From Leptolyngbya sp. SIOISBB (GTDB lineage: Bacteria > Cyanobacteriota > Cyanobacteriia > Phormidesmidales > Phormidesmidaceae), in assembly GCA_010671905.1 (NCBI GenBank), contig JAAHII010000001.1, positions 4,278,001 through 4,342,000 on the forward strand: a DNA stretch of 64,000 nt. The letters are read 5' to 3'. Shown here piece by piece: positions 9,895-18,444 of this stretch (position 1 is its first letter; each line of letters starts with the position of its first letter). The notes under the pieces were generated by a model. It ran no database searches, was not told where the DNA came from, and worked only from the letters and a program-made list of their open reading frames with translations. The translations under genes and the position numbers were made by a program.

Positions 9895-10259
9895 AGTTTT
9901 GAAAAGTTTGGAGCCAACGGATCGCCAACAGCTAGAGTTCTTGCTAAGTAAGCGGTTGTGATCCAAGACGACGGACAGGAAAGATAGCCTGAATCCACTG
10001 GCTCGTTTTAAGGCTCAAGTTCTATCAACTTATGTGTAACCCAATACATTCGTGGTGCCTTGAGACGATTCTTGATTCTGCTTGAAGAAAGTTAGTCCCT
10101 TCATCAACCCCTTTGTAACCAAAAGGTAAGTTTGATAATGAGACAAGCAACCTGCGATCCATCTTCCTAGCGCATAAGGCCAGACGGGTAGAACGGTGAT
10201 TTCAAGCCCAATGCCCTCATGGCGACAGCGATATCGAACGGAGACTCTGGGGATCGCTC
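9895..10259. other. Intergenic region between bicA and the NlpC/P60 gene
   Basis: 365 bp holding the bicA promoter and the 3' flank of the upstream gene. I see no RNA gene, repeat or credible ORF. Confidence 0.4.
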
Positions 10260-10997
10260 TCACCGATTTCCCGGCTCGCTCGCCTCACGACTCGCCACGG
10301 GTTTTCCCTGGGGCTGATAACTGTCGCAAACGCGCCCCGCGCCGCGCAATTGTTGATAGTAAATGCGACTAATCGGATCCTCTAGATCGGTGATGGAGTC
10401 GATGCCGATACCGTTGCGCCCTTGATCCCGCCCGGAACTGTGAATATAGCGACCATCCCCGAGATAGAGCGCCACATGATTAGGCCGATCGCCCTGACCG
10501 AAAAACAATAGATCCCCAACTTGCAACTCGCTCAGCGCGATCGCCTCAACGAAATCTTCTTGCTGGTATGAGTCGCGGGGTAGCCGAATACCGGATGCCG
10601 CAAAGGCCGTCTGCACCAAACCCGAGCAGTCAAAGTTAGGGCCCACCGCCCCCCCCCAAAGGTAGGTATTATCTTGAGCCATCGCGTCTTGGGTGAATCG
10701 TATGACGTTGGGGATCTGAGCCGCGATCGCGGCCCCTGTCCACGTGGGGGCAACGTAGGGGTGTGCCACCATCTGCAGCTCTTTCAACACGGCAACGGGC
10801 AACCAACCGGGATAGTCATCTTCACAAAGGCACACGGCGATCGCGGGGGCTGTATGCGCGGGCAATTCGACAACGCGGAGATGGCGACCCACAGCGGCTT
10901 GGGTCACTAAGCCCTCACAGGCGGCTGCTTTGAACAGATCGAGGTCGGTCTGACAGCGATATTCTGTCTCTAACTTGAGATCGGCTAACAGCACCAT
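10260..10997 (-). CDS. NlpC/P60 (C40) cell-wall endopeptidase with N-terminal SH3-like region
   Basis: About 245 residues. The N-terminal part resembles the bacterial SH3 fold of cyanobacterial gamma-D-glutamyl-diamino-acid endopeptidases. The catalytic domain begins near 105 and shows the nucleophile in FDCSGLVQTAF, the His in NHVALYLGDG and the third polar residue after YIHSS. It cleaves the peptide stem of peptidoglycan, in remodelling or recycling. No signal peptide is visible, as in several cyanobacterial members. The start is taken as ATG 10997 with a CAGGTGG box upstream rather than the GTG at 11006. It is divergent from the aminotransferase gene. Confidence 0.88.
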   Translation of the reverse strand: MVLLADLKLETEYRCQTDLDLFKAAACEGLVTQAAVGRHLRVVELPAHTAPAIAVCLCEDDYPGWLPVAVLKELQMVAHPYVAPTWTGAAIAAQIPNVIRFTQDAMAQDNTYLWGGAVGPNFDCSGLVQTAFAASGIRLPRDSYQQEDFVEAIALSELQVGDLLFFGQGDRPNHVALYLGDGRYIHSSGRDQGRNGIGIDSITDLEDPISRIYYQQLRGAGRVCDSYQPQGKPVASREASEPGNR

Positions 10998-11121
10998 TGA
11001 GACCACCTGTCTGTTGAAAAGGTTACTTTACGCAAACATCTGGCGGGATTTTGGCACAATCGCTTCAGTCCCGGCCGACAATGGAGAATTATAGAAGAGC
11101 GCTTAAAAAATATTGCAGATC

Positions 11122-12291
11122 ATGACCTCAACTTTGCCGCTGAACACTCCCAAAGTGAACGTTGACCACAAGCTCTCGCTTGCTCCCCTACAGGTGCCAG
11201 AACGTTTGCTGTTAGGTCCCGGCCCCTCTAATGCTGAGGCCTCAGTCGTCGCGGCGATGAACTGTCAACCGATTGGTCACCTTGATCCCGCTTATTTGCA
11301 AATGATGGATGAGGTGCAGGAGTTGCTGCGCTACACCTGGCAAACCAGTAACGAACTGACCTATCCAGTACCGGGGACCGGCTCCGCCGCTATGGAAGCC
11401 ACTCTGGCCAACGTGGTCGAACCTGGCGATCGCGTCCTGATCGGAGTCATGGGCTATTTTGGTCATCGCCTAGTGGATATGGCCGGACGCTACGGCGCTG
11501 ATGTCCGCACGATGCATCAGCACTGGGGCCAAGTCTTTTCCCTCGAAACCATTCGCGCTGGGTTGGCAGAGCATCGTCCAGCCGTGCTAGCGCTGGTGCA
11601 TGCCGAAACCTCGACCGGCGCCAGACAACCCCTCGAAGGTGTGGGCGCACTCTGTCGTGAATTTGACTGCTTGCTCATTGTTGACACTGTGACCAGCTTG
11701 GGTGGCGTGCCGATTTTTCTCGATGAGTGGCAAGTGGACTTAGCCTACAGCTGTAGCCAAAAAGGCTTGAGCTGCTCACCAGGGGTCTCGCCCTTCACGA
11801 TGGGGCCACGAGCAGTTGCGAAAATGGAGCAGCGCCAAACTAAGGTCGCCAACTGGTATCTCGATGCTGGACTGCTGCGGAAATATTGGGGCAGCGATCG
11901 CGTTTATCACCACACGGCACCGGTCAACCTCACCTTTGCCCTACGTGAAGCGTTGCGTCTACTGGCCGAAGAAGGGATCGAAGCCCGTTGGCAGCGCCAC
12001 CAGGAGACTGCTGAGTTTTTCTGGTCAGGCTTGGAGTCCATCGGGTTGAGCTGTCATGTTGATCAAGCCTATCGCTTACCCACGCTCACCACCGTCCGTG
12101 TTCCGGATGGCATCGATGCCAAAGCCGTCACGCGCACCCTGCTGCAAGACTACAACATCGAAATTGGGGGCGGTCTGGGTGACTTGGCGGGGCAAGTCTG
12201 GCGAGTCGGTCTCATGGGGGCCAACAGCCACCGTGATCGCGCTGAGACTTTGCTGTCAGCCTTAGAAAAAGTGCTCCACCAGTCTCGTTAA
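11122..12291 (+). CDS. Class V PLP aminotransferase (serine/alanine-glyoxylate type)
   Basis: About 389 residues. Fold-type I class V aminotransferase: LLGPGPSNAEASVVAAM near the N-terminus,PGTGSAAMEA for cofactor phosphate binding, DTVTSLGGVP with the pyridine-binding Asp, and the Schiff-base Lys in SCSQKGLSCSPG. Cyanobacterial homologues are annotated as alanine- or serine-glyoxylate aminotransferase and are linked to photorespiratory glyoxylate disposal; the exact amino donor cannot be read from sequence. The ATG at 11122 is preferred to the TTG at 11113. A 10-bp hairpin lies downstream. Confidence 0.9.
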   Translation: MTSTLPLNTPKVNVDHKLSLAPLQVPERLLLGPGPSNAEASVVAAMNCQPIGHLDPAYLQMMDEVQELLRYTWQTSNELTYPVPGTGSAAMEATLANVVEPGDRVLIGVMGYFGHRLVDMAGRYGADVRTMHQHWGQVFSLETIRAGLAEHRPAVLALVHAETSTGARQPLEGVGALCREFDCLLIVDTVTSLGGVPIFLDEWQVDLAYSCSQKGLSCSPGVSPFTMGPRAVAKMEQRQTKVANWYLDAGLLRKYWGSDRVYHHTAPVNLTFALREALRLLAEEGIEARWQRHQETAEFFWSGLESIGLSCHVDQAYRLPTLTTVRVPDGIDAKAVTRTLLQDYNIEIGGGLGDLAGQVWRVGLMGANSHRDRAETLLSALEKVLHQSR

Positions 12292-12318
12292 ATGAGTGTT
12301 GGGTTTCAGATCTAGGAA

Positions 12319-12354
12319 GTTCACAGGCCGGGTGGGATTGCTCAGCCTGTGAAC
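12319..12354 (+). terminator. Hairpin after the aminotransferase gene
   Basis: Perfect 10-bp arms GTTCACAGGC/GCCTGTGAAC with a 16-nt loop, 27 bp past the stop. There is no T-run, so termination is only probable. Confidence 0.45.
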
Positions 12355-12501
12355 CAGAGCAGCTAAAACTCACTCAAGCATGCCGTTTTATTACATCCTG
12401 AAAACGGCTGAAACCTTGGCTTCTGAAACCGCATCCGCAACACCTGCCCATTCCCCGTAATCTCATACTCCACACATTCCCCTAACGTCGAGTCATCACT
12501 T

Positions 12502-13008
12502 ATGTATCAGAGAATTTTGGTCGCTGTGGGCGAAGAAGAAGCCATCAACGACAAAGTGTTGGGCGAGGCGATCGCGATCGCCGCTCCTAGCGAAGGCACG
12601 CTCAATTTACTCCACGTTCTGCTGCCGCCAGAATCCGGCTATCCGAACCCTATGAATATGACGGCTGACGGCATGCACTCTGCGGTGAATATCGATGCCT
12701 TTCAGATGTATATCGGACAGTGGCAGGTAGCGCAAAAAGCCAATCAGCAGGCCCTCGATACTCAAGCTAATCAGCTACAACAAGAGCACAGCGTCACCAC
12801 CGAATGGACTCAGGCAGTGGGCGATCCCGGTCGGCAAATTTGCCAGATTGCCAAAGATTGGCAGGCCGACCTGATTTTGATTGGACGCCACAACCGTTCA
12901 GGCATATCAGAACTGTGGCTCGGCAGCGTCAGTAGCTATGTGATGCACCATGCAGGCTGTTCCGTCATTGTTGTGCAGGCTCCGCCTCATCTCGTGGCCA
13001 ATTCGTAG
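12502..13008 (+). CDS. Universal stress protein (UspA family)
   Basis: 168 residues, single Usp domain. It starts with RILVAVGEEE and ends with the ATP-binding signature GRHNRSGISELWLGSVSSYV followed by CSVIVVQ. The G-2x-G-9x-G-S spacing of ATP-binding members is intact. A Met-rich insertion (NPMNMTADGMH) lies around 50-60. Usp proteins modulate stress survival; no specific partner is evident. It is monocistronic, followed by a copy of the 130-bp MITE. Confidence 0.9.
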   Translation: MYQRILVAVGEEEAINDKVLGEAIAIAAPSEGTLNLLHVLLPPESGYPNPMNMTADGMHSAVNIDAFQMYIGQWQVAQKANQQALDTQANQLQQEHSVTTEWTQAVGDPGRQICQIAKDWQADLILIGRHNRSGISELWLGSVSSYVMHHAGCSVIVVQAPPHLVANS

Positions 13009-13028
13009 AGACAACTAGTTTCCAGTCC

Positions 13029-13158
13029 GAGGGCGTGTCATCAATTAATCCCAGAAGCCTTTGGGGCAAAGCATTTCCGCGCCCGCATTCACTCCATGGC
13101 TAGGGGCTGTCGTTCCTTTGCTGAAAGGGTTTGGCCGCGACCGAATGACAGGTCCTAG
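13029..13158 (+). mobile_element. 130-bp MITE, copy 1 of 4
   Basis: Begins CGAGGGCGTGTCATCA and ends ATGACAGGTCCTAG, imperfect terminal inverted repeats. The body is highly similar to 30966-31097 (more than 100 bp nearly identical) and also to 30710-30842 and, inverted, 48294-48423. No ORF. Confidence 0.8.
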
Positions 13159-13284
13159 CCCAGGCAGGGATTGTAGGGCTTAGGGTTTTGAGTGGCACGT
13201 GCGGCAGCAGTGTTGCCATCCATAGCTGAACCGAACACACTCACCATCCCTCCACCCAACTCTCCCTGCCACCTGCAAATCGCC

Positions 13285-13965
13285 ATGGCCATTACCCTCG
13301 ACACCATCGTTCCTTGGGGACGCTCTTATGCCGAATATGTGGCGATGTTTAACCTCACCGAGGCGGACTTGACGAGCCGTATTTTGGGGTGTGCTGATGG
13401 CCCAGCTGCCTTCAATGCAGTGATGACGCAACAGGGCAATTCGGTGATCTCGGTTGATCCCCTCTATAACTTTTCTGCGGCTGAAATCCGCAGTCGGATT
13501 GCGGAAACCTATGATGTGATTCTCGAACAGGTCAGACAGAGTCAGGCTGATTATGTGTGGCAGGCGATCGCCTCGGTAGAAGCACTCGGTCAAACCCGCA
13601 TGCAGGCCATGGAGACGTTTCTCACTGACTATGAAACCGGCACAACTACGGGTCGCTATCAAGCAGAAAGCCTACCCAATTTGCCGTTCACGCCTCGGCA
13701 GTTTGACCTAGCTCTGGTGTCTCACTTCCTGTTTCTGTACAGCGAGCATTTGTCTTATGAGTTTCATGTGCGATCGCTGCAAACCCTGCTGCACGTTGCT
13801 CAAGAAGTCAGGATCTTCCCACTACTAACCTTAGCCAGCACCCTGTCACCCTACATCACCGCGATTCAAGAGCACTTCACGCAAGCCGGGCACACAGTCG
13901 AGATCGAGCCTGTGCAATACGAACAGGACTTACGCATTGACAAATTCAACAAAACCATAATTTAA
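13285..13965 (+). pseudogene. SAM-dependent methyltransferase-like protein, 3' end cut by an IS
   Basis: ATG 13285 opens MAITLDTIVPWGRSYAEYVA, with a class I methyltransferase-like ILGCADGPAAF motif near 35 and DLALVSHFLFLY near 140. Similar conserved proteins exist in cyanobacteria; the substrate is unknown. The native frame runs to VQYE at 13923, where the IS element begins; the last 13 codons are IS sequence. The lost end is visible beyond the IS: 15067-15110 encodes EFQKGGNQMLVIR and a stop. The 5-bp target ACGAA is duplicated. The truncated product lacks only about ten C-terminal residues, so it might still fold. Confidence 0.85.
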
Positions 13966-15066
13966 GCGGTCCTCCCCATCAGCGGTGATTGGAGGATGAA
14001 CTGGCGAGCGACCTCTTGATAGAGGTGACGTTGTAGCTCATACCAATTGCCTAACTGCTGGTGCCAGACTTGCAACTCCAACTCGACAAAGGCGCGCAGG
14101 GCGCAGAAGATATGGGTGTGAATAGCTTCCTTTAAGCGCACCCGAAAGCGTTTGAGGGCACACAACTGTTTCCCGGCCCGGTGAAAACATTCAATGCCCC
14201 AGTGTTGGGTGTGCAATTGCTCAAAGTCAGCCGCAGCGGCTGCTTCTAGCGCCTCAGGGTCAGGCAAGTACAAAGCATAATACCGACACGATTCGTTTTT
14301 GAAGCGCTGGCAAAAGACTTTGACTCGCCCGACTCCCTTAAGATAGACCAGCCTCCCAGCCTCGGGAATCTCCAGGGCTTCGACCCGTTGATAGGGCTGG
14401 TGAGGCGTCAACCGCACCAGTCGATTCTTGGCAACGCCGACTAAAAAATCCCGTCTGGTCGTCTTTGAGCACATTGAGATTGGCCTTGGCGGCATCCCAA
14501 GTATCGCTCGTGACGGCGCGAGGGCGCAGCCCCACGGCCCCACCTCCTGCCACATTTCCTGAAAGTATTGGTTTTTAGTTTTCCCCTCCGCTTTGTCATA
14601 AAGCCGGTAGTTAATCGGCACTCGCAAGCCATTGAGGCTGGTGTAGTAAAGTGTGACCAGTGAAAGTCCCAGCACCGGCTGGGCGGCTTTACTGCTCCAG
14701 AAATAGCCCAACAGAGCGGTCGCTTTTCGCTGCGCATAAGGCTTTTCCAGCACGGTATCGTCCACGCTCACAACACCGCCGACTAAGTCAATCCAGCCTT
14801 GAGATACTAACTCGTCCAACAGATCCTTCGGCTCGTAGCGCTCTTGGCACAGAAAGCGATTGACGCTGTCGTGTGACACCGTTTTGAGGATCTCAGCCAG
14901 TTCGCAACAGCCGGCACCTTGCGGTTGGGCTAGCAGATAGCGGACGTAGAGGTTGAGCGTGCAGTGCGCCGTGGAAGGTTTGGTCAGAATCCGCAACGGA
15001 ATAGGTTATTCAACATCTTTGATTTTCAACCCATACATGCATTCTGCTGTCAATGCGTAACTCCTG
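13924..15066 (-). mobile_element. Complete 1143-bp IS element (IS4/IS701-like) with target duplication
   Basis: Terminal inverted repeats are CAGGACTTACGCATTGACA (13924-13942) and its complement with one mismatch (15048-15066). A 5-bp direct repeat ACGAA flanks it at 13919-13923 and 15067-15071. It carries one DDE transposase frame on the minus strand. Confidence 0.93.
13962..14996 (-). pseudogene. DDE transposase of the IS, two compensating frameshifts
   Basis: An open frame of 344 codons, but residues about 155-180 are read out of frame. The native sequence (RPRAVTSDTWDAAKANL) lies in another frame between a C4 run at 14530-14533 (one base short) and an A6 run at 14443-14448 (one base long). 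Asp in SVDDTVLEKPYA and the C-terminal WGIECFHRAGKQ (Glu region) fit an IS4-superfamily DDE enzyme; the second catalytic Asp probably falls in the scrambled part, so this copy is probably inactive unless the indels are sequencing errors. Confidence 0.8.
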
Positions 15067-15110
15067 ACGAATTCCAAAAAGGTGGCAATCAAATGTTGGT
15101 CATCCGATAA
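15067..15110 (+). pseudogene. Displaced 3' end of the methyltransferase gene
   Basis: Starts with the duplicated ACGAA and continues in the original frame as EFQKGGNQMLVIR-stop, fitting directly onto the VQYE end of 13285-13923. It shows where the interrupted gene used to finish. Confidence 0.85.
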
Positions 15111-15368
15111 GCAGCACGGAGTTACTACTCTAAGGTCACGATTCTAAAATTATGATTTTGCTGAAAATGGTCATGCTGTTCTCCATAACTATCCGTTCTA
15201 AAATGGGATCAGAAGCCATCCAAAGCTTTATGCCGCAAGTATTCTGATTACCTTGGAAGCTCATTATGTTAGGTAGAATGACTCTCTCTAATAGTTTGTT
15301 AACCGCCTTTCCGGAAGCCAAGCACCGGATGAATTAATGGCAAAGGTTTTCAATATACGGGCCTGAGC

Positions 15369-15887
15369 GTGCCAAATGTAAGACTTTTCTCACCTGTGAT
15401 AGATAAGACTCTCACTTACCGACCTTTGAGCGCGAAAGATACACTCGAAGTCAGTGCGCTGGTGGCTCGTATTTGCAATAAGTTCCTTGCCCCGGAATAT
15501 TCATCTGAAGGGGTTCAGGAGTTTCACCGCTATATCCAGCCGAGTGCCTTTCGGTCACGTGGTCAAACCAATCATTTTAGCCTCATCAGTTTGGAGCAAG
15601 ACAAGATCGTCGGAGTGATTGAAATGCGAGGTCATAATCATGTTTCCTTGCTTTTTGTCGAACCAGAATTTCAGCGCCTAGGAATTGCCAAAGAACTTCT
15701 GCGCCGAGCTTTGCAGATTTGCCGAGCCAACGAGCCAAGGCTTTCGGAAATCAGCGTCAATTCCTTGTCATACGCAGTGCCGATTTACGAGAGGTTAGGC
15801 TTTCGTCGAGCCGGGGAGAGACAAGTCAGAAACGGTATTGGTTTCCTCCCTATGGTGCTAAAACTACCAAATCAGCGCGACGGCTAA
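15369..15887 (+). CDS. GNAT-family N-acetyltransferase (cassette gene)
   Basis: 172 residues. GNAT fold with the acetyl-CoA loop in EFQRLGIAKELLRRALQ and a C-terminal YERLGFRRAGE. The substrate cannot be inferred; GNATs of this kind acetylate small amines, aminoglycosides or protein termini. The stop codon lies within the R'' end of an attC-like site (15882-15966), as in integron gene cassettes, and the neighbour is another small enzyme gene with its own attC-like site. Both read in the same direction, so acquisition as cassettes is likely. Confidence 0.85.
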   Translation: MPNVRLFSPVIDKTLTYRPLSAKDTLEVSALVARICNKFLAPEYSSEGVQEFHRYIQPSAFRSRGQTNHFSLISLEQDKIVGVIEMRGHNHVSLLFVEPEFQRLGIAKELLRRALQICRANEPRLSEISVNSLSYAVPIYERLGFRRAGERQVRNGIGFLPMVLKLPNQRDG

Positions 15888-15966
15888 CACTGCGTTGGAG
15901 CGGCTAAGGAGAACTCTTGGTAAGGTTTTAAAGGTTGTCTACCGCCGCTCAACTCTACCGTTAGGC
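15882..15966 (+). repeat. attC-like recombination site 1 (85 bp)
   Basis: Outer boxes GGCTAAC (15882-15888) and GTTAGGC (15960-15966); inner arms GCGTTGGAGCGGC (15892-15904) and GCCGCTCAACTC (15944-15955). The arms pair imperfectly, with an unpaired central segment. Box sequences and length match integron attC sites. Confidence 0.75.
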
Positions 15967-15983
15967 TGCCAAGACTAAAGGGC

Positions 15984-16622
15984 ATGGACAGGATGACTAA
16001 CCAACAATCACCAAGTTTTGTGGTTGCTATAAGTGGACCCTCTGGATCAGGAAAAACTTCTCTAGTTCAAAAAGTAACCAGTTTGCTAGAAGATGCTGTA
16101 TCTGTCTATTTCGATGACTACGCTTCCGTATCGAAATACCCCTCGAACTTCTCTGAGTGGATTAGAGAGGGAGCCGATCCTAATCAATGGGAAACCCCAC
16201 AACTCCTTAAAGACTTGCAGATGTTACGGCACGGGGAATCCATTTCTTTACCCGATAATAAAGGAATGATCAAGGCGGCTAGCTTCATTGTTATTGAGGA
16301 GCCGTTTGGCAGAGAACGAGCCGAGATGAATGGGCTTATTGATTTTGTCGCGTGTATCGACCTTCCGCTAGAAGTTGCCTTAGCACGTCGGCTGCTTCGA
16401 GATGTTGAATGGTGTCTCAGTAAAAGAAATCCAGAATATCTGGCAGCCTATCTCAAAGAATATCTAACGGGTTATCTGAATGGTGCTACCCGAGAAATGT
16501 ATCTTCAAGTAAACGCAAGGGTCTTGAAGAATTGTGATTTGGTTCTAAATGGAATCAGCTCCGTGGATGAACTGGCAGATGAGATAGTCGCTGCGATAAA
16601 AACAAAGCTGGGGGCAGTCTAA
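15984..16622 (+). CDS. P-loop nucleoside/uridine-kinase-like protein (cassette gene)
   Basis: 212 residues. Walker A is GPSGSGKTSL at about 18-27. It is followed by a kinase-like DDY motif (VYFDDYASVSKY), a lid-like basic segment (LARRLLRDVEW) and a C-terminal helix. The architecture resembles uridine kinase/phosphoribulokinase-type small-molecule kinases; the substrate is unknown. It lies between attC-like sites 1 and 2 with its start 18 nt after the first, exactly as a gene cassette would. GNAT and small kinase genes are common cassette cargo. Confidence 0.75.
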   Translation: MDRMTNQQSPSFVVAISGPSGSGKTSLVQKVTSLLEDAVSVYFDDYASVSKYPSNFSEWIREGADPNQWETPQLLKDLQMLRHGESISLPDNKGMIKAASFIVIEEPFGRERAEMNGLIDFVACIDLPLEVALARRLLRDVEWCLSKRNPEYLAAYLKEYLTGYLNGATREMYLQVNARVLKNCDLVLNGISSVDELADEIVAAIKTKLGAV

Positions 16623-16637
16623 CTGCAATCGGAGGTA

Positions 16638-16724
16638 GCCTAACAACCCCATTGCACACCGACCGTATGGAGTCTTTTCGCTGAGTTCGAGAAGTTTTTG
16701 CGGTGGGTGAACGGGAACGTTGAC
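16638..16724 (+). repeat. attC-like recombination site 2 (87 bp, degenerate)
   Basis: Left box GCCTAAC (16638-16644), then ATTGCACACCGAC; right arm GCGGTGGGTGAAC, then a diverged CGTTGAC (16718-16724). The arms align as an imperfect inverted repeat with the spacing of site 1. The right outer box departs from the GTTRGGC consensus. Confidence 0.55.
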
Positions 16725-17413
16725 TCAAACCAATAGCGTCCCTCAAGCAGCAACCACTTTCCAGAAGCAGCACGCTTTTATAAGAACCGAGTGGAATGAT
16801 ACATCAGGTGTCTCAAACCACGGTTTCTCAGACGGTAGGTAAATCTAGTACTGCTCGGCGTAAATTTGACCACCCATTGGCCCACTCAAAGAGAAGCGCT
16901 GCGCGTCTACACCCTAAATCCCTCTCCCAACATTGGGCTGCCGCTTATACACATCTCTAATAAGACCGCAAAAGGCTGCATTGCCCCCCTTTATCCCTAG
17001 GGCTGATTCTCTCGACAAAGAAAAAAGGTGAAACCCTCATTTTTATGTTGCGTTCATTTTGAGGTCTAACGGAGATGCCGGATCATAGCTAATTTTCTCC
17101 CTGTAGAGAATCAACCCTACCCTTTATCCCCCCAACTTTGGGGGGAGGCCGGAGTTCACAGTCCCCCAGAATTGGGGGATGTAGGGGGCTAGATCTCTGG
17201 AAACGACCCACCAGAAACTTATGTATAAGCGGCAGCCCAACATTGGGAGAGGGACTTCAAGCCACTTGCTCCCCTTCTCTCAGTTTTGAAAGAAGGGGCC
17301 GGAGGATGAGGGCGGCTTGGTCTTGAGACTTATGCCGCTGGGTACTAGTCCGTCGGCTATGTCCTAGCGTCAACGACCACAGTTCCTCTACTTCATGGAA
17401 TCGTTTTGGCTGT
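16725..17413. other. Non-coding region holding a non-autonomous IS
   Basis: Apart from the 298-bp inserted element (16938-17235) and its palindromic target, I see no gene in this 689-bp stretch. Confidence 0.5.
16938..17235. mobile_element. 298-bp non-autonomous IS4-type element (MITE) with 12-bp target duplication
   Basis: Ends are CTGCCGCTTATACACATCT at the left and, inverted, CTGCCGCTTATACATAAG at the right. CCCAACATTGGG flanks both sides (16926-16937 and 17236-17247). The ends resemble those of IS50-type IS4 elements (CTG-N-CTCTTATACACA). No transposase remains. The restored target is a long palindrome, (T)CCCTCTCCCAACATTGGG plus AGAGGGA, so it inserted into a hairpin. Confidence 0.85.
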
Positions 17414-18418
17414 CTACTCAGCGCTGGATGCCTTGATGTTGACTGATAGGGGCTGCCCCGTGCCGCCACGCCGCACCATGATCAGCTCGCTACAAATGCT
17501 GATAGCAATTTCTGCAGGAGTGAGGGCACCAATGTCGAGGCCAATGGGAGCATACAGCGCGGGAATTTTGGTGGGATCAATCCCCTCAGCTTGCAGGGCT
17601 TGCAGGGCTTTATGCACTCGCTTTTGGCTACCGATCATGCCGAGATAAGTACAGGGTGGTTGGCGGGTGATGAGGGCTTTGAGGGCAGGTAAGTCGTAGT
17701 CGATGCCCCGTGTGACTAGGGCTGCGTACACCTGACTATGGTGCGCGATCGCCCCAACCACCTCCGCCATCGGTTCATGAAACAGTCGTTCTGCTTGGGG
17801 AAAGTGATCGGGGTTGGCCCATTCAGGGCGATCGTCCTGCACCATAATGCGAAAGCCCGCCAGGTGAGCAACTTTTGCTAGTTGGATACCACAGTGACCG
17901 GCCCCAACGATGAGCAGCAGTGGCAACGGCTGCAATGTTTCAGAAAAGACGGGAGTTGGGGAGTTTGCAGGTACCGTCGGGGAACTTGCGGGCGTGACTA
18001 GCTCAGGTAAGGCATCTGGCTCCAGTGACGTGATCAGGGTCACCGTTTGCCCTTGTTGTAGGGATTGGACGATTTGCTGCGCTAGGGCGATCGCCGCTTC
18101 TCCTTGCCAACGGGCAAGCCACACCTGCATGTGACCGCCGCAAATGCCTTGAATTTCGCGCTGAGGGGCACCGGATAAATCGACTGGGACGGTTTGGGCT
18201 TGGCCCGTTTGGATCACCGCTTGGGCTTGCTGTAAGACTTTAGCTTCTCCTGCACCGCCGCCGATGGTGCCAAAAGTTTGGCCATCTTCACAGAGCATCA
18301 GTTTGGCTCCCACTTCTCGCGGCACTGAGCCTGTGGTTTGGATGATGGTGGAGATCGCCACCGGGCCACGGGTTAGCGCTGCCGCCAATCGCTCAAAAAA
18401 TTGCAAACTTGTGGACAT
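17414..18418 (-). CDS. xdhC: XdhC/CoxF-family molybdenum-cofactor insertion protein
   Basis: 334 residues. The N-terminal XdhC segment contains AISTIIQTTGSVPREVGAKL and GGAGEAKV; the C-terminal XdhC_C Rossmann domain contains VGAGHCGIQLAKVAHLAGF and ends with YAPIGLDIGALTPAEIA. XdhC binds Mo-cofactor and delivers its sulfurated form to xanthine dehydrogenase. The gene lies 26 bp downstream of xdhB on the same strand, completing a three-gene purine-catabolism operon. Confidence 0.92.
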   Translation of the reverse strand: MSTSLQFFERLAAALTRGPVAISTIIQTTGSVPREVGAKLMLCEDGQTFGTIGGGAGEAKVLQQAQAVIQTGQAQTVPVDLSGAPQREIQGICGGHMQVWLARWQGEAAIALAQQIVQSLQQGQTVTLITSLEPDALPELVTPASSPTVPANSPTPVFSETLQPLPLLLIVGAGHCGIQLAKVAHLAGFRIMVQDDRPEWANPDHFPQAERLFHEPMAEVVGAIAHHSQVYAALVTRGIDYDLPALKALITRQPPCTYLGMIGSQKRVHKALQALQAEGIDPTKIPALYAPIGLDIGALTPAEIAISICSELIMVRRGGTGQPLSVNIKASSAE

Positions 18419-18444
18419 CGACGAGTAGATTTAATGCGTTTCTG

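Noticed and set aside
16938-16960. CTTATACACATCT as leftover Nextera/Tn5 adapter
   Set aside because: It is part of inverted ends with a 12-bp target duplication and a diverged right-end partner, so it is a genuine IS-like terminus.
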